Below, piece after piece: positions 1-6,933 of a stretch of DNA of 9,112 nucleotides (position 1 is its first letter; each line of letters opens with the position of its first letter). Source of the DNA: Gemmatimonadota bacterium. Its GTDB lineage: Bacteria > Gemmatimonadota > Gemmatimonadetes > Longimicrobiales > Longimicrobiaceae. The translations under genes and the position numbers were made by a program. A model generated the notes under the pieces. It ran no database searches, was not told the DNA's origin, and saw only the letters and a program-made list of their open reading frames with translations. The stretch spans positions 1 through 9,112 of the forward strand of contig JAHWJJ010000160.1 in the NCBI GenBank assembly GCA_019348475.1, in the 5' to 3' direction.

Positions 1-1
1 C

Positions 2-2119
2 ATCGGCCCGCTGGAAAAGGCGCCGGGCGCGGTGGGGATCGGCTCGCTGGTCGCTCCGCGCGTGTACATCCCCGCGCGCCACGCGCGCGAGACGCAGCTC
101 ATCCGCTTCGGCAGCCGCGCGGACTACGAGGCGTACGCGCGCATGCCGGCGGCGGAAGCGGAGCGGCTGGTGGCGGACCGGCGCGCGGCGCTTCGCGCGG
201 AGCGGGTGGGGATGAGCACCGCGCGCGAGCAGCAGGCCGACCTGGACCGCGCGCTCCGGCGGCTGGGGAGCTTCCTTTCCCTCGTGGGCACCTTCGCGCT
301 GCTGCTGGGCGGCATCGGCGTGGCCAGCGCGATGGGCGCCTACATCGCCCAGAAGCGCGACACGGTGGCCACGCTGCGCTGCCTGGGGGCCACGGCGCGG
401 CAGGTGGTCTTCATCTACCTTCTGCAGGCGGGGGTGATGGGGCTGTTCGGCGCGGCGCTGGGGACGGTGATCGGGCTGGCCGTGCAGTGGGTGCTGCCGC
501 GCCTGCTGGCGGACCTGCTGCCGGTGGAGGTGGCGACCTCGCTCAGCCTTCCCGGCGTGCTGACGGGGGTGGGCGTGGGTGTGTGGATCGCCGTCGCCTT
601 CGCGCTGCTGCCGCTGATCGCCACGCGCCGCATCTCGCCCCTGCAGGCCATCCGCCGCCGCGTGGAGCCGGACGTCGCGCGCCGCCGCGACCGGTGGGTG
701 ATCGGCGGATGGGCGCTGCTGGCGGCCAGCATCGTCGCGCTCGTCTTTCTGCAGGCCGGGGAGGCGCGGACGGGGATCGGCTTCAGCGCCGGCATCGCGG
801 TGACGCTGTTCGCCCTCTGGCTGGCGGCGTGGCTGGTGACGATGGCGGCGCGGCGAGCCCCGGCGCGCGCGCTGGGGTACACGGCCCGGCAGGGGATCGC
901 CAACCTGCACCGCCCGGGGAACCAGACCCGCGTGGTGGTGCTGGCGCTGGGCTTCGGCGTGTTCCTGCTCGCCGTCGTCTACCTGGTGCAGAGCAACCTG
1001 CTGCGCCCGCTGCGGGTGGACGCGGGAAGCCAGGGGAACCTGCTGCTGTTCGACGTGCAGCAGGACCAGGAAGCGGGGGTGCGGCAGATCCTGGCCGGCG
1101 GCGGCACCGAGGTGCTGCAGCGTGCGCCAATCGTGCCCATGCGCATCCACTCCATCAACGGCGTCCCCGCCACGCGCCTGGCCGCGGAGCGCGGAGAGGG
1201 CGGGGCGGAGGAGGGCGCCGGCGGCGGCGGGGATCGGCGGGGCCAGCGGGGGAGCGGCCCGCCGGGGGACGGCGACGCGCCGGAGGGGTGGGCGGTGCGG
1301 CGGGAGTACCGGTCCACCTACCGCGACACGCTGGTGGATTCCGAGACGCTGCTGCGCGGGCGGATGTGGCGCCCCGGCGCGGGCGCGGCGGTGGGGGGCG
1401 GCCCCGCCGAGGTGTCGATGGACGTCGCCGTGGCCGAGGACCTGAAGGTGGACGTGGGGGACCAGATCACCTGGGACGTGCAGGGCGTGCGCATCCCGAC
1501 CAGGATCACCTCCATCCGCGAGGTGGACTGGCAGCGGCTGGAGCCCAACTTCTTCGCGGTGTTCCCGGCGGAGGTGCTGCGCGGCGCGCCGCAGACGTGG
1601 GTGATGCTGGCCCGCGCGAGCGACGCCCCGGCCCGCGCGGCGGCGCAGCGCGACGTGGTGCGCCGGTACAGCAACGTGGCCGTGCTGGACCTGACCGCCA
1701 TCCAGGCGGCCCTGGACGACGTGCTGGGGCGCGTGGCCGCAGTGATCCGTTTCCTCGCCGCGTTCAGCGTGGCGACGGGGTTCGTCGTGCTGCTGGGGGC
1801 GGTGCTCGCGGGGCGGCTGCAACGCATTCGCGAGAGCGTGCTGCTGCGCACGCTGGGCGCCACCCGCCGGCAGGTCGCGCGGGTGCTGCTGGCGGAGTAC
1901 CTGGCGCTGGGGCTGCTGGCCAGCCTCGCGGGGATCCTGCTGGCGGTCGCCGCCGGGTGGGCGCTGGCAAGGTGGCTGTTCGAGGTGGAGTACGCCGTTC
2001 CCGTGCTGCCGCTGCTGGGGCTCGGCCTGGGCGTGACGGCACTCTCGGCGGTCGTGGGCCTGCTCGCCAGCCGCGAAGTGTTCCGCCACACTCCGCTGGA
2101 GGCGCTGCGGGAGGAGTAA
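2..2119 (+). CDS. ABC transporter permease, FtsX/YbbP-like (5' end missing)
   Basis: This is an inner-membrane permease of the FtsX/MacB superfamily, most like the YbbP group of two-module permeases (about 800 residues in E. coli), which work with a YbbA/LolD-type ATPase. The frame is open from base 2, so the GTG at 32 is internal and 705 residues are visible. I count nine hydrophobic segments, near nt 275-350, 404-500, 557-622, 698-763, 776-845, 929-985, 1742-1815, 1880-1980 and 2000-2070. Each FtsX module carries the typical cytoplasmic motif, 'TLRCLGATARQV' and 'LLRTLGATRRQVARVLL'. The C-terminus 'TPLEALREE' is typical of the family. A large extracytoplasmic region (about nt 990-1735) lies between segments six and seven and contains a 34-residue Gly-rich insert. 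The substrate cannot be read from the sequence; lipids or lipoproteins are the usual cargo of relatives. The ATPase and the first membrane segment presumably lie upstream of the window. Confidence 0.93.
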   Translation: MGPLEKAPGAVGIGSLVAPRVYIPARHARETQLIRFGSRADYEAYARMPAAEAERLVADRRAALRAERVGMSTAREQQADLDRALRRLGSFLSLVGTFALLLGGIGVASAMGAYIAQKRDTVATLRCLGATARQVVFIYLLQAGVMGLFGAALGTVIGLAVQWVLPRLLADLLPVEVATSLSLPGVLTGVGVGVWIAVAFALLPLIATRRISPLQAIRRRVEPDVARRRDRWVIGGWALLAASIVALVFLQAGEARTGIGFSAGIAVTLFALWLAAWLVTMAARRAPARALGYTARQGIANLHRPGNQTRVVVLALGFGVFLLAVVYLVQSNLLRPLRVDAGSQGNLLLFDVQQDQEAGVRQILAGGGTEVLQRAPIVPMRIHSINGVPATRLAAERGEGGAEEGAGGGGDRRGQRGSGPPGDGDAPEGWAVRREYRSTYRDTLVDSETLLRGRMWRPGAGAAVGGGPAEVSMDVAVAEDLKVDVGDQITWDVQGVRIPTRITSIREVDWQRLEPNFFAVFPAEVLRGAPQTWVMLARASDAPARAAAQRDVVRRYSNVAVLDLTAIQAALDDVLGRVAAVIRFLAAFSVATGFVVLLGAVLAGRLQRIRESVLLRTLGATRRQVARVLLAEYLALGLLASLAGILLAVAAGWALARWLFEVEYAVPVLPLLGLGLGVTALSAVVGLLASREVFRHTPLEALREE

Positions 2120-2148
2120 ACACCATCAATCACCAGAGTACATCATGT

Positions 2149-2163
2149 GGAGTGCGTGACGAG
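2149..2163 (+). repeat. 15-nt motif shared with 7859-7873
   Basis: The sequence ggagtgcgtgacgag lies about 30 bases after the permease stop. It matches ggagtgtgtgacgag at 7859-7873 at 14 of 15 positions. The second copy is the last unit of the 8-bp array plus its flank. Both copies are intergenic, which suggests a dispersed repeat family, though chance similarity in GC-rich DNA is possible. Confidence 0.35.
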
Positions 2164-2179
2164 AGGGTGCGCGGGCCGG

Positions 2180-2258
2180 TTGACGTTTCTCGAATAAACA
2201 CCGAAAGTTGAGGCTGCGGCCACGCCCCCTTGTGTACGGAGTGAACACCCACTACCGT
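2180..2258 (+). promoter_or_regulatory. possible promoters for the toxin-antitoxin pair
   Basis: The 195-base gap between the permease and the antitoxin gene is less GC-rich than the coding DNA. It holds a TTGACG hexamer (2180-2185), a near-perfect -35 box, but the sequence 17 bases on (GAAAGT, 2203-2208) is a poor -10. A second candidate is TTGTGT (2230-2235) with TACCGT (2253-2258), spacer 17. Either would transcribe the downstream pair. The TTGACG box is the stronger single element. I cannot choose between them. Confidence 0.3.
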
Positions 2259-2303
2259 TGTGCCGCTCCTCCGCCACCGGGGGTGAACGCTCCTCGTAAG
2301 GCT

Positions 2304-2308
2304 GGAGG
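2304..2308 (+). promoter_or_regulatory. Shine-Dalgarno of the antitoxin gene
   Basis: GGAGG lies six bases before the ATG at 2315 and fixes that start. CTCCTC motifs about 10-35 bases upstream could pair with it and partly mask the site. Confidence 0.75.
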
Positions 2309-2314
2309 CTCCTC

Positions 2315-3019
2315 ATGGTGCTGCCAGGAACCGGAATCTACACGCCGGCGGATGCGGCGACGCTTCTTCACGAGCGGGCGGAGACGGTGCGCCGGTGGGC
2401 GTTCGGCTACCGGCGGACGCGTGTCTCCGGCCCCACCGTGCACCCGCCGCTCATCCAGACCGATCTGCCCGAGCTGGAAGGCCAGCGCGCGCTGACCTTC
2501 GTGGAGCTGATCGAGCTGCTGTACATCCGCGCGTTCCAGCGCGCCGGCGTGCCCTGGCGGCTGATCAGGCAGGCCGCGAACGTGGCCGGGCGCATGTATT
2601 CCACCGACCACCCCTTCGCGCTGCGGCAGCTGTACGCCGACCCGCACAGCGTCTACGGTGCCGTGCAGGAGCCGGACGGGAGCGAGTCGCTGGTGCAGCT
2701 GGTCGGGCACGGCCAGCACGCCATGTGGCAGATGGTGAAGCCGTACCTGGAGCAGCTCGAGTTCGGCGGAGACAACCTCGCGCAACGCTGGTGGCCCATG
2801 GGCCGCGACGCCGGCGTGGTGGTGGACCCGCGGTTCGCGTTCGGGGCGCCGATCGTGGAGGAGGTGGGGATCCGCACCCGCACGCTGGCCGGCGCGTACA
2901 GGGCAGAGCTCCCCGCGTACGGCGAAAGGGCGGTGGAGCGCGTGGCGTGGACGTTCGAGATCGACCCCCGCGACGTGCAATCCGCGCTCGGGTTCGAGCG
3001 GTGGCTGAAGGCGGCGTAG
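2315..3019 (+). CDS. VapB45-like antitoxin with MerR-like HTH and DUF433 domain
   Basis: This 234-residue cytoplasmic protein is probably the antitoxin and DNA-binding repressor of a type II toxin-antitoxin pair. Residues about 8-34 ('IYTPADAATLLHERAETVRRW') resemble the MerR-type helix-turn-helix. Residues about 60-90 form a helical segment. Residues about 170-228 are a DUF433 domain with the usual pattern: 'DPRFAFGAPIVEEVGIRT', then 'VERVAWTFEIDPRDVQSAL' and a terminal 'GFE'. The length is close to what I recall for M. tuberculosis VapB45 (about 239 residues), and the next gene is the matching PIN-like toxin with a 19-base overlap. That overlap implies co-transcription and translational coupling. 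The start at 2315 is supported by GGAGG six bases upstream. By analogy with other type II systems it should repress its own promoter in the 2120-2314 gap; this is inference. The family is clear; toxin neutralisation is inferred. Confidence 0.85.
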   Translation: MVLPGTGIYTPADAATLLHERAETVRRWAFGYRRTRVSGPTVHPPLIQTDLPELEGQRALTFVELIELLYIRAFQRAGVPWRLIRQAANVAGRMYSTDHPFALRQLYADPHSVYGAVQEPDGSESLVQLVGHGQHAMWQMVKPYLEQLEFGGDNLAQRWWPMGRDAGVVVDPRFAFGAPIVEEVGIRTRTLAGAYRAELPAYGERAVERVAWTFEIDPRDVQSALGFERWLKAA

Positions 3020-3405
3020 TCTTTCTGTTCGACGAAAACTCTCCGCACCGCCTGGTTCGCTCCCTTCGCGAACTGGGCGAGGCGGCGTTTCACGTGTACG
3101 ACGTGGGGCTCAAGCAGGCGCCGGATCAGGCCGTGTTGCGGTACGCGGGAGAACGCGGGTGGTGTTGTGTGAGCTCCGACCGCAACATCCTGCATTCGCC
3201 CCACGAACGCGCCGTGATCAAGGAGTGCTCTCTCGGGGCGTTCTTCTTCAACGACACCATCTACGGCGCCTGTAAGACCGCGCGGACCGTCTATCGCCAC
3301 TGGCCGGAGATGAAGCGCATCGCGCACGGCGAGCCCCGGCCGTTCCTCTACCTGATCCGCGAAACCACCCTCTCTCGCATGCGCCGCAAGAGGCTGGGCG
3401 GGTGA
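3001..3405 (+). CDS. VapC45-like PIN-domain toxin (DUF5615-type)
   Basis: This 134-residue protein is the probable toxin of the pair, a PIN-like ribonuclease. The acidic motif 'FLFDENSPHRLV' (D11, E12) near the N-terminus and 'VSSDRNI' (D60) are the expected metal-binding carboxylates of the PIN-like/Mut7-C-related families. The C-terminus is basic ('RMRRKRLGG') and could contact RNA. The GTG at 3001 is the only usable start just before the FLFDEN strand. It overlaps the antitoxin gene by 19 bases and has no separate Shine-Dalgarno, so translation is probably coupled to the antitoxin. The length is close to M. tuberculosis VapC45 (about 138 residues from memory). No truncation or frameshift is visible, so the pair looks intact. 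The RNA target cannot be deduced; closely related domains also occur in proteins that are not proven toxins. Confidence 0.83.
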   Translation: MAEGGVVFLFDENSPHRLVRSLRELGEAAFHVYDVGLKQAPDQAVLRYAGERGWCCVSSDRNILHSPHERAVIKECSLGAFFFNDTIYGACKTARTVYRHWPEMKRIAHGEPRPFLYLIRETTLSRMRRKRLGG

Positions 3406-3673
3406 CGGACGGTGATTCCGGATTCGGAAACCAGCCCCAAAGTGAACCGCCAGAAAAACCGCGTCTCGGTGCTTGCGCTGGCCGAACGAGGGGTCGACTG
3501 TGCGTGCGACAACGGCTCGCCAGGCGCGCACAGCTTGCGGTGCGGTCCGCGCGGGCGGACTTTGCCATCTTCCGGCGCGGAATTCATTCGCTCCAGCACG
3601 GGCGCGGCACGTAGCCGGCCAGGGCTGCCGAGCGGTGATCGCAATCCCTGCACGCACCCCGGCCGCACCCCTG
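3406..3673. other. intergenic region between the TA pair and the RNase gene
   Basis: These 268 bases hold no convincing gene. A short inverted repeat, ttccg-gatt-cggaa (3416-3429), follows the toxin stop directly. A second, gtccgc-gcgg-gcggac (3545-3560), is followed by only three Ts. No clear promoter hexamers or Shine-Dalgarno precede the RNase start. Open frames across the region begin at rare TTG or other weak codons and show no family features. Confidence 0.5.
3545..3563 (+). terminator. weak hairpin, possible terminator
   Basis: A perfect 6-bp stem (gtccgc/gcggac) with a 4-base loop is followed by ttt. The T run is too short for a confident intrinsic terminator. It would end transcription from the toxin-antitoxin pair, 140 bases after the toxin stop. 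Confidence 0.2.
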
Positions 3674-5122
3674 ATGACATCCAGCACACACGAGGCGGTA
3701 GAGCGCGCGCTGGACGCGGCGCGCACGGAGCTGGGGATTCGCTGCGCCTTTCCGGCGGAAGTGCTCGCGGAGGCGGAGCAGGCCGCGAAGCGCGTCGCCA
3801 CGGCGGCGGGGGGGCGGCAGGACCGGCGCGACCTGCCGCTGGTGACCATCGACCCGCCGGGAAGCCGCGACCTGGACCAGGCGCTGTACATCCGGCAGGA
3901 AGACGACGGCGGATTCCAGCTGTTCTACGCCATCGCCGACGTGGGCTTCTTCGTCGACCGCGGGGGCGCGCTGGAGGCGGAGGCGTGGCAGCGCGGGCTG
4001 ACCGTCTACGGGCCGGACCGCAAGGAGCCGCTGTATCCCCCCGTGCTCAGCCAGGGCGCCGGCAGCCTGCTCCCGGACCAGGACCGCCCCGCCATCCTCT
4101 TCGAGTTCGGCCTGGACGCGGCGGCGGAGTTGCGGTCCACCTCCGTCCGGCGCGCGCTGGTGCGCAGCCGGGCGCAGCTCACGTACGCGCAGGTGGTGGA
4201 GCACGTGTGCGGCGGCGAGCGGCGGTTCGCCGGCGAGGAGTGGGCGGACGGGCTGGCGGCCATGCGCCGCTTCGGCGAGCTGCGCGAGCGGATCGAGGCG
4301 GCGCGCGGGGGCGTCTCCATCCCCCTGGTGTCGCAGCACGTGACGCAGCTCACCACGCGCCGGCTGGGGTACGCGGTGGAGTTCGAGACGCCCCAGCCGT
4401 CCGAGGAGTGGAACGAGCAGGTGTCGCTGCTCACCGGCCACGCCGCCGCGAAGGTAATGATTGAGGCGCGCGTGGGGCTGCTCCGCGTGATGGGCGCGCC
4501 CGACCCGGACGCGGTGGAGAGCTTTCGCCGCGCCGCCGGACGGCTCGGGTTTCCCTGGCCGGAGGGGACGTCGTACGCGGAGTTCATCCGCGGCGCGGAC
4601 ATCTCGCACCCCCTCATTACGCCCCTGCTGTGGCAGGCGCGGCGGGTGAAACGCGGCGCGGACTACGTGGCGTTCGACGGCGAGCTTCCCGCGGACCCGC
4701 TGCACCACGCGCTGGCCATGCCTTACGCGCACGCCACCGCGCCCCTCCGCCGGCTGTGCGACCGCTACGTGCTGGACCTGCTCGTCCAGCTCTGCGCCGG
4801 GGAGCGGCCGTCCGCGGAGGAGGTAAAGACGCTGAAGCGGCTTCCGCGGACCATGGACGAGGCCGAGCGCCGGGAGAGCCGCTTCGAACGCCGCGCCATC
4901 GACGTGGCGGAGGCGTGGATGCTGCGCGACCGCGTCGGCCAGCGCTTCGACGCCACCGTGCTGGGCAAGCGCGATGGGGACGTGGAGGTGCAGATCGAAG
5001 ACCCGCCCGTGCGCTCCGTCGCCCGCACGGGGGACCGCAAGCCGGCGGCGGGCGAGGCCGTGCGGGTGACGCTGGACCGCGTCTCGGTGGACGAGGGGCG
5101 CGTCCACTTCAGCCTGGCCTGA
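3674..5122 (+). CDS. RNB-domain exoribonuclease (RNase II/R superfamily, short form)
   Basis: This 482-residue cytoplasmic protein should degrade RNA 3' to 5'. The RNB catalytic signature is at residues 56-71 ('LVTIDPPGSRDLDQAL'), with D60, D66 and D68 matching D201, D207 and D209 of E. coli RNase II. The fourth acidic position (D210) is Gln69 here. Other RNB blocks follow: 'YAIADVGFFV' (85-94) and 'YAHATAPLRRLCDRYV' (351-366), the latter matching the conserved 'Y-H-T-S-P-I-R-R-Y-A-D' block. The protein lacks the N-terminal cold-shock domains of RNase II/R and has room for only a small OB/S1-like C-terminus (about 421-482). It is therefore much shorter than RNase R (about 700-800). I recall actinobacterial RNB proteins of similar size with the same 'DLDQA' motif, which would make the Gln a subfamily feature. 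The start is the ATG at 3674, just before the conserved part; no Shine-Dalgarno precedes it. Transcription is probably independent of the TA pair. Confidence 0.9.
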   Translation: MTSSTHEAVERALDAARTELGIRCAFPAEVLAEAEQAAKRVATAAGGRQDRRDLPLVTIDPPGSRDLDQALYIRQEDDGGFQLFYAIADVGFFVDRGGALEAEAWQRGLTVYGPDRKEPLYPPVLSQGAGSLLPDQDRPAILFEFGLDAAAELRSTSVRRALVRSRAQLTYAQVVEHVCGGERRFAGEEWADGLAAMRRFGELRERIEAARGGVSIPLVSQHVTQLTTRRLGYAVEFETPQPSEEWNEQVSLLTGHAAAKVMIEARVGLLRVMGAPDPDAVESFRRAAGRLGFPWPEGTSYAEFIRGADISHPLITPLLWQARRVKRGADYVAFDGELPADPLHHALAMPYAHATAPLRRLCDRYVLDLLVQLCAGERPSAEEVKTLKRLPRTMDEAERRESRFERRAIDVAEAWMLRDRVGQRFDATVLGKRDGDVEVQIEDPPVRSVARTGDRKPAAGEAVRVTLDRVSVDEGRVHFSLA

Positions 5123-5145
5123 CCGCGTAAGTCGCCTCGCCGCGC

Positions 5146-5217
5146 CGCGAGGACGAGCGGGGAGGGCCCTCGCCCGCGGGCCCTCTCCCCCGCCAGGCCT
5201 TTCGCTCGTTCCTCGCG
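5146..5217. repeat. nested long hairpin downstream of the RNase gene
   Basis: The outer arms are cgcgaggacgagcg (5146-5159) and cgctcgttcctcgcg (5203-5217), complementary except for one bulged T. Inside, 5159-5169 pairs with 5178-5188 (11 bp, one G-T wobble; core gagggccc/gggccctc) around an 8-base loop. It lies 24 bases after the stop codon. It could stabilise the mRNA 3' end, act in termination (no T run follows), or be a copy of a palindromic intergenic repeat. Confidence 0.55.
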
Positions 5218-5267
5218 ACGGCTGGCGGCCCCTCCCCCAACCCCGGGGGACGGGTGGTGTGCGAGCA

Positions 5268-5349
5268 GGGTGTAATCCGCCGGCCGAAGTTCTCCCGTCC
5301 GCTCACCCGGGCTCCGGCAACCCTCCGCGCGCGTTCCGGAATCACACCC
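5268..5349. repeat. imperfect inverted repeat upstream of the propeller gene
   Basis: The arms gggtgtaatccgccgg (5268-5283) and ccggaatcacaccc (5336-5349) are partly complementary. The outer six bases pair perfectly and the rest contains mismatches. About 52 bases separate the arms. The element lies in the 289-base gap between the RNase and propeller genes, where I find no clear promoter hexamers. It may be regulatory or simply a GC-rich coincidence. Confidence 0.2.
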
Positions 5350-5411
5350 CTCCGTACGCGGCGCTCAGCACGCGCCGGGGCTCGCCAAACGACCACGCCG
5401 GATGACGGAAG

Positions 5412-6653
5412 ATGATCCACCTCAAATCCACCTTCGCCGCGCCGCTGCTGGCCGCGGCGCTGCTGTCGGCGGACGCGGCCGCGCAGGACCGCGTCGTCCG
5501 CCTTCCCGAGCGCGACCGCCCGCTGGCCGGCACCCCCGCGCACGTCTATTCCATCGGCCGCGCGGACGGGGCCGCACACGAGACGTTCGGGATCATCTCC
5601 GGGGTGGCGTTCGACGCGGCGGAGAACCTGTACGTGCTGGACCGCCAGGCCAGGCGCGTGATGGTGTACGACGCCAGCGGCCGGTACCTGCGGCAGATCG
5701 GAAAGGAAGGCCAGGGCCCGGGCGAGCTGATGGTGCCCCTGCAGCTGGCCGTGGGTGGCGACGGGAGCGTGATCGTTTCGGACCTGGGACGGCGGGGCTT
5801 CTCCGTCTTTCGCACCGACGGCACCTTCGTGCGCAACGTGGTGATGGAGGCGTGGATGCCGGGGATGAGCGGGGGGATCGCCTGGCACCCGCGCGGCGGG
5901 ATCGCCGGCACCTTTCGCCCGCCGTTCTCCCAGACGGGGCAGAGCTCCGTGACGCAGAACGTGCTGCCGCTGCTGTTCCAGCCCCTGGCGGGCGGCCAGC
6001 CCTCCCGGCTGTTCGACATCCCCCAATCGCTGCGGGTGGACCAGCAGTCCGGCGGCCCGGGCCAGGTGATGGTCCGCGTGCAGCCGCCCCCCGCCTTCAC
6101 CCCGGCGGTGCTGATGGGGGTGCTTCCCAATGGGCAGACGGCGCTCAGCTTCACCTCCGGCTACACGGTGCGGATCCTGGACGCCAACGGACAGACCGTG
6201 CGCTACCTGCAGCGCGCCATGCGCCCGCGCCTGACCACCGACGCCGACCGCGAGCGCGCCCGCCAGGCGCGCCGCGAAGCGCTCACGAACGGGCGCGGGA
6301 GGATCCAGGTCACCATCGGCGGCGGCGGCGGCGGTCCGGGCCCGCGTTCGGCCCCCGGGCGGCAGGACATCGAGCGCATGCTGGCAGACATGAAGTTCGC
6401 CGATACCATCCCCGCCCTGCGCGGCCTGCGCGTGGCGCCTTCCGGAAAGCTGTGGGTGGAGCGCACCGGGCCAGTGGTGGGCGAGGACGGCCCCATCGAC
6501 CTGCTGACGCCCGAAGGGCAGTACCTGGGCACCATCACCGGTACGCCGCTGCCGGACGCCATCAGCCGCGGCGGCCTGGCCGCCTACATCGAACGCGACG
6601 AGGACGACGTGGAGCGCGTGGTGGTGCGCCGGCTGCCGGGTAACTGGCGGTAG
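5412..6653 (+). CDS. exported six-bladed beta-propeller (NHL-like) protein
   Basis: This 413-residue protein begins with a signal peptide: 'MIHLK', then a hydrophobic Ala/Leu stretch, with likely cleavage after 'DAAA' near residue 24. The mature part contains NHL-like beta-propeller repeats. These include 'GVAFDAAENLYVLDRQARRV' (64-83), then 'YDASGRYLRQIGKEGQGPGE', and a second unit at about 109-141 ('LAVGGDGSVIVSDLGRRGF'). The 'IGKEGQGPGE' motif is typical of the secreted six-bladed propellers expanded in Gemmatimonadota. No catalytic motif is visible, and binding or scaffolding outside the cytoplasm is the safest inference. A linker rich in Arg and then Gly (about residues 275-318, including six consecutive Gly) interrupts the repeats before a last propeller segment ('GLRVAPSGKLWVERTG'). 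GGAAG directly abuts the ATG and is too close for a normal Shine-Dalgarno, but the signal peptide supports this start. The gene appears monocistronic; ligand and partner are unknown. Confidence 0.8.
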   Translation: MIHLKSTFAAPLLAAALLSADAAAQDRVVRLPERDRPLAGTPAHVYSIGRADGAAHETFGIISGVAFDAAENLYVLDRQARRVMVYDASGRYLRQIGKEGQGPGELMVPLQLAVGGDGSVIVSDLGRRGFSVFRTDGTFVRNVVMEAWMPGMSGGIAWHPRGGIAGTFRPPFSQTGQSSVTQNVLPLLFQPLAGGQPSRLFDIPQSLRVDQQSGGPGQVMVRVQPPPAFTPAVLMGVLPNGQTALSFTSGYTVRILDANGQTVRYLQRAMRPRLTTDADRERARQARREALTNGRGRIQVTIGGGGGGPGPRSAPGRQDIERMLADMKFADTIPALRGLRVAPSGKLWVERTGPVVGEDGPIDLLTPEGQYLGTITGTPLPDAISRGGLAAYIERDEDDVERVVVRRLPGNWR

Positions 6654-6749
6654 CGAGACGCGCCTCACGATGGACGGGGGCGGGCGGAGGGGATCGGGAC
6701 GGCCATATACCCAGGGTTTTCCGTGCAGAACCCCCAAAGCACATGGCCT

Positions 6750-6825
6750 CACGCGGAGGGCGCGGAGGGTCGCGGAGAAAAGAAGATGACACTCTGTTCT
6801 CCGTGTCCTCCGCGCCGTCCGCGTG
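6750..6825. repeat. imperfect palindromic repeat, 'cgcggag' type
   Basis: The left arm (6750-6779) contains three tandem copies of a 'gcggag' unit spaced 10 bases apart. The right arm (6797-6825) is its reverse complement with a few substitutions and one indel over about 30 bases. The loop is 17 bases (6780-6796). 'Acgcggag…' palindromes are scattered between genes in many GC-rich and other bacterial genomes, so this is probably one copy of a dispersed repeat family. It could form a strong stem-loop in RNA from either strand. Confidence 0.7.
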
Positions 6826-6933
6826 CGACTGGCAGTAGAACCCCAGGTACACAAAGGACGGCAGGACCCGGTTAGTCATCCCCGCCCCGCCGTCTTCTCC
6901 GCGCTGGCCGGCGGCACCTGTCCATCCACCTCT

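Noticed and set aside
487..2211. 574-codon open frame on the plus strand, frame-shifted within the permease gene
   Set aside because: The product is nearly all Gly, Ala, Arg and Pro and overlaps a well-supported membrane protein frame; it is a GC-driven shadow.
3473..3673. N-terminal extension of the RNase from a TTG at 3473
   Set aside because: The extra 67 residues have no family features and the conserved part begins after the ATG at 3674.
3584..5107. 507-codon open frame on the minus strand
   Set aside because: It is antisense to the RNB ribonuclease, which has unmistakable catalytic motifs. The antisense product shows no domain and is compositionally biased.
5402..5411. ATG at 5402 as start of the propeller gene
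   Set aside because: It is in a different frame and gives a low-complexity product. The ATG at 5412 gives a good signal peptide.
6750..6825. Insertion-sequence ends or a tRNA-like fold
   Set aside because: There is no transposase, no target-site duplication I can defend, and no cloverleaf. The element is a single stem-loop.
5109..6854. 581-codon open frame on the minus strand
   Set aside because: It lies antisense to the propeller gene, whose signal peptide and repeat motifs are clear. Its translation is His/Arg/Pro-rich low complexity, typical of antisense frames in GC-rich DNA.
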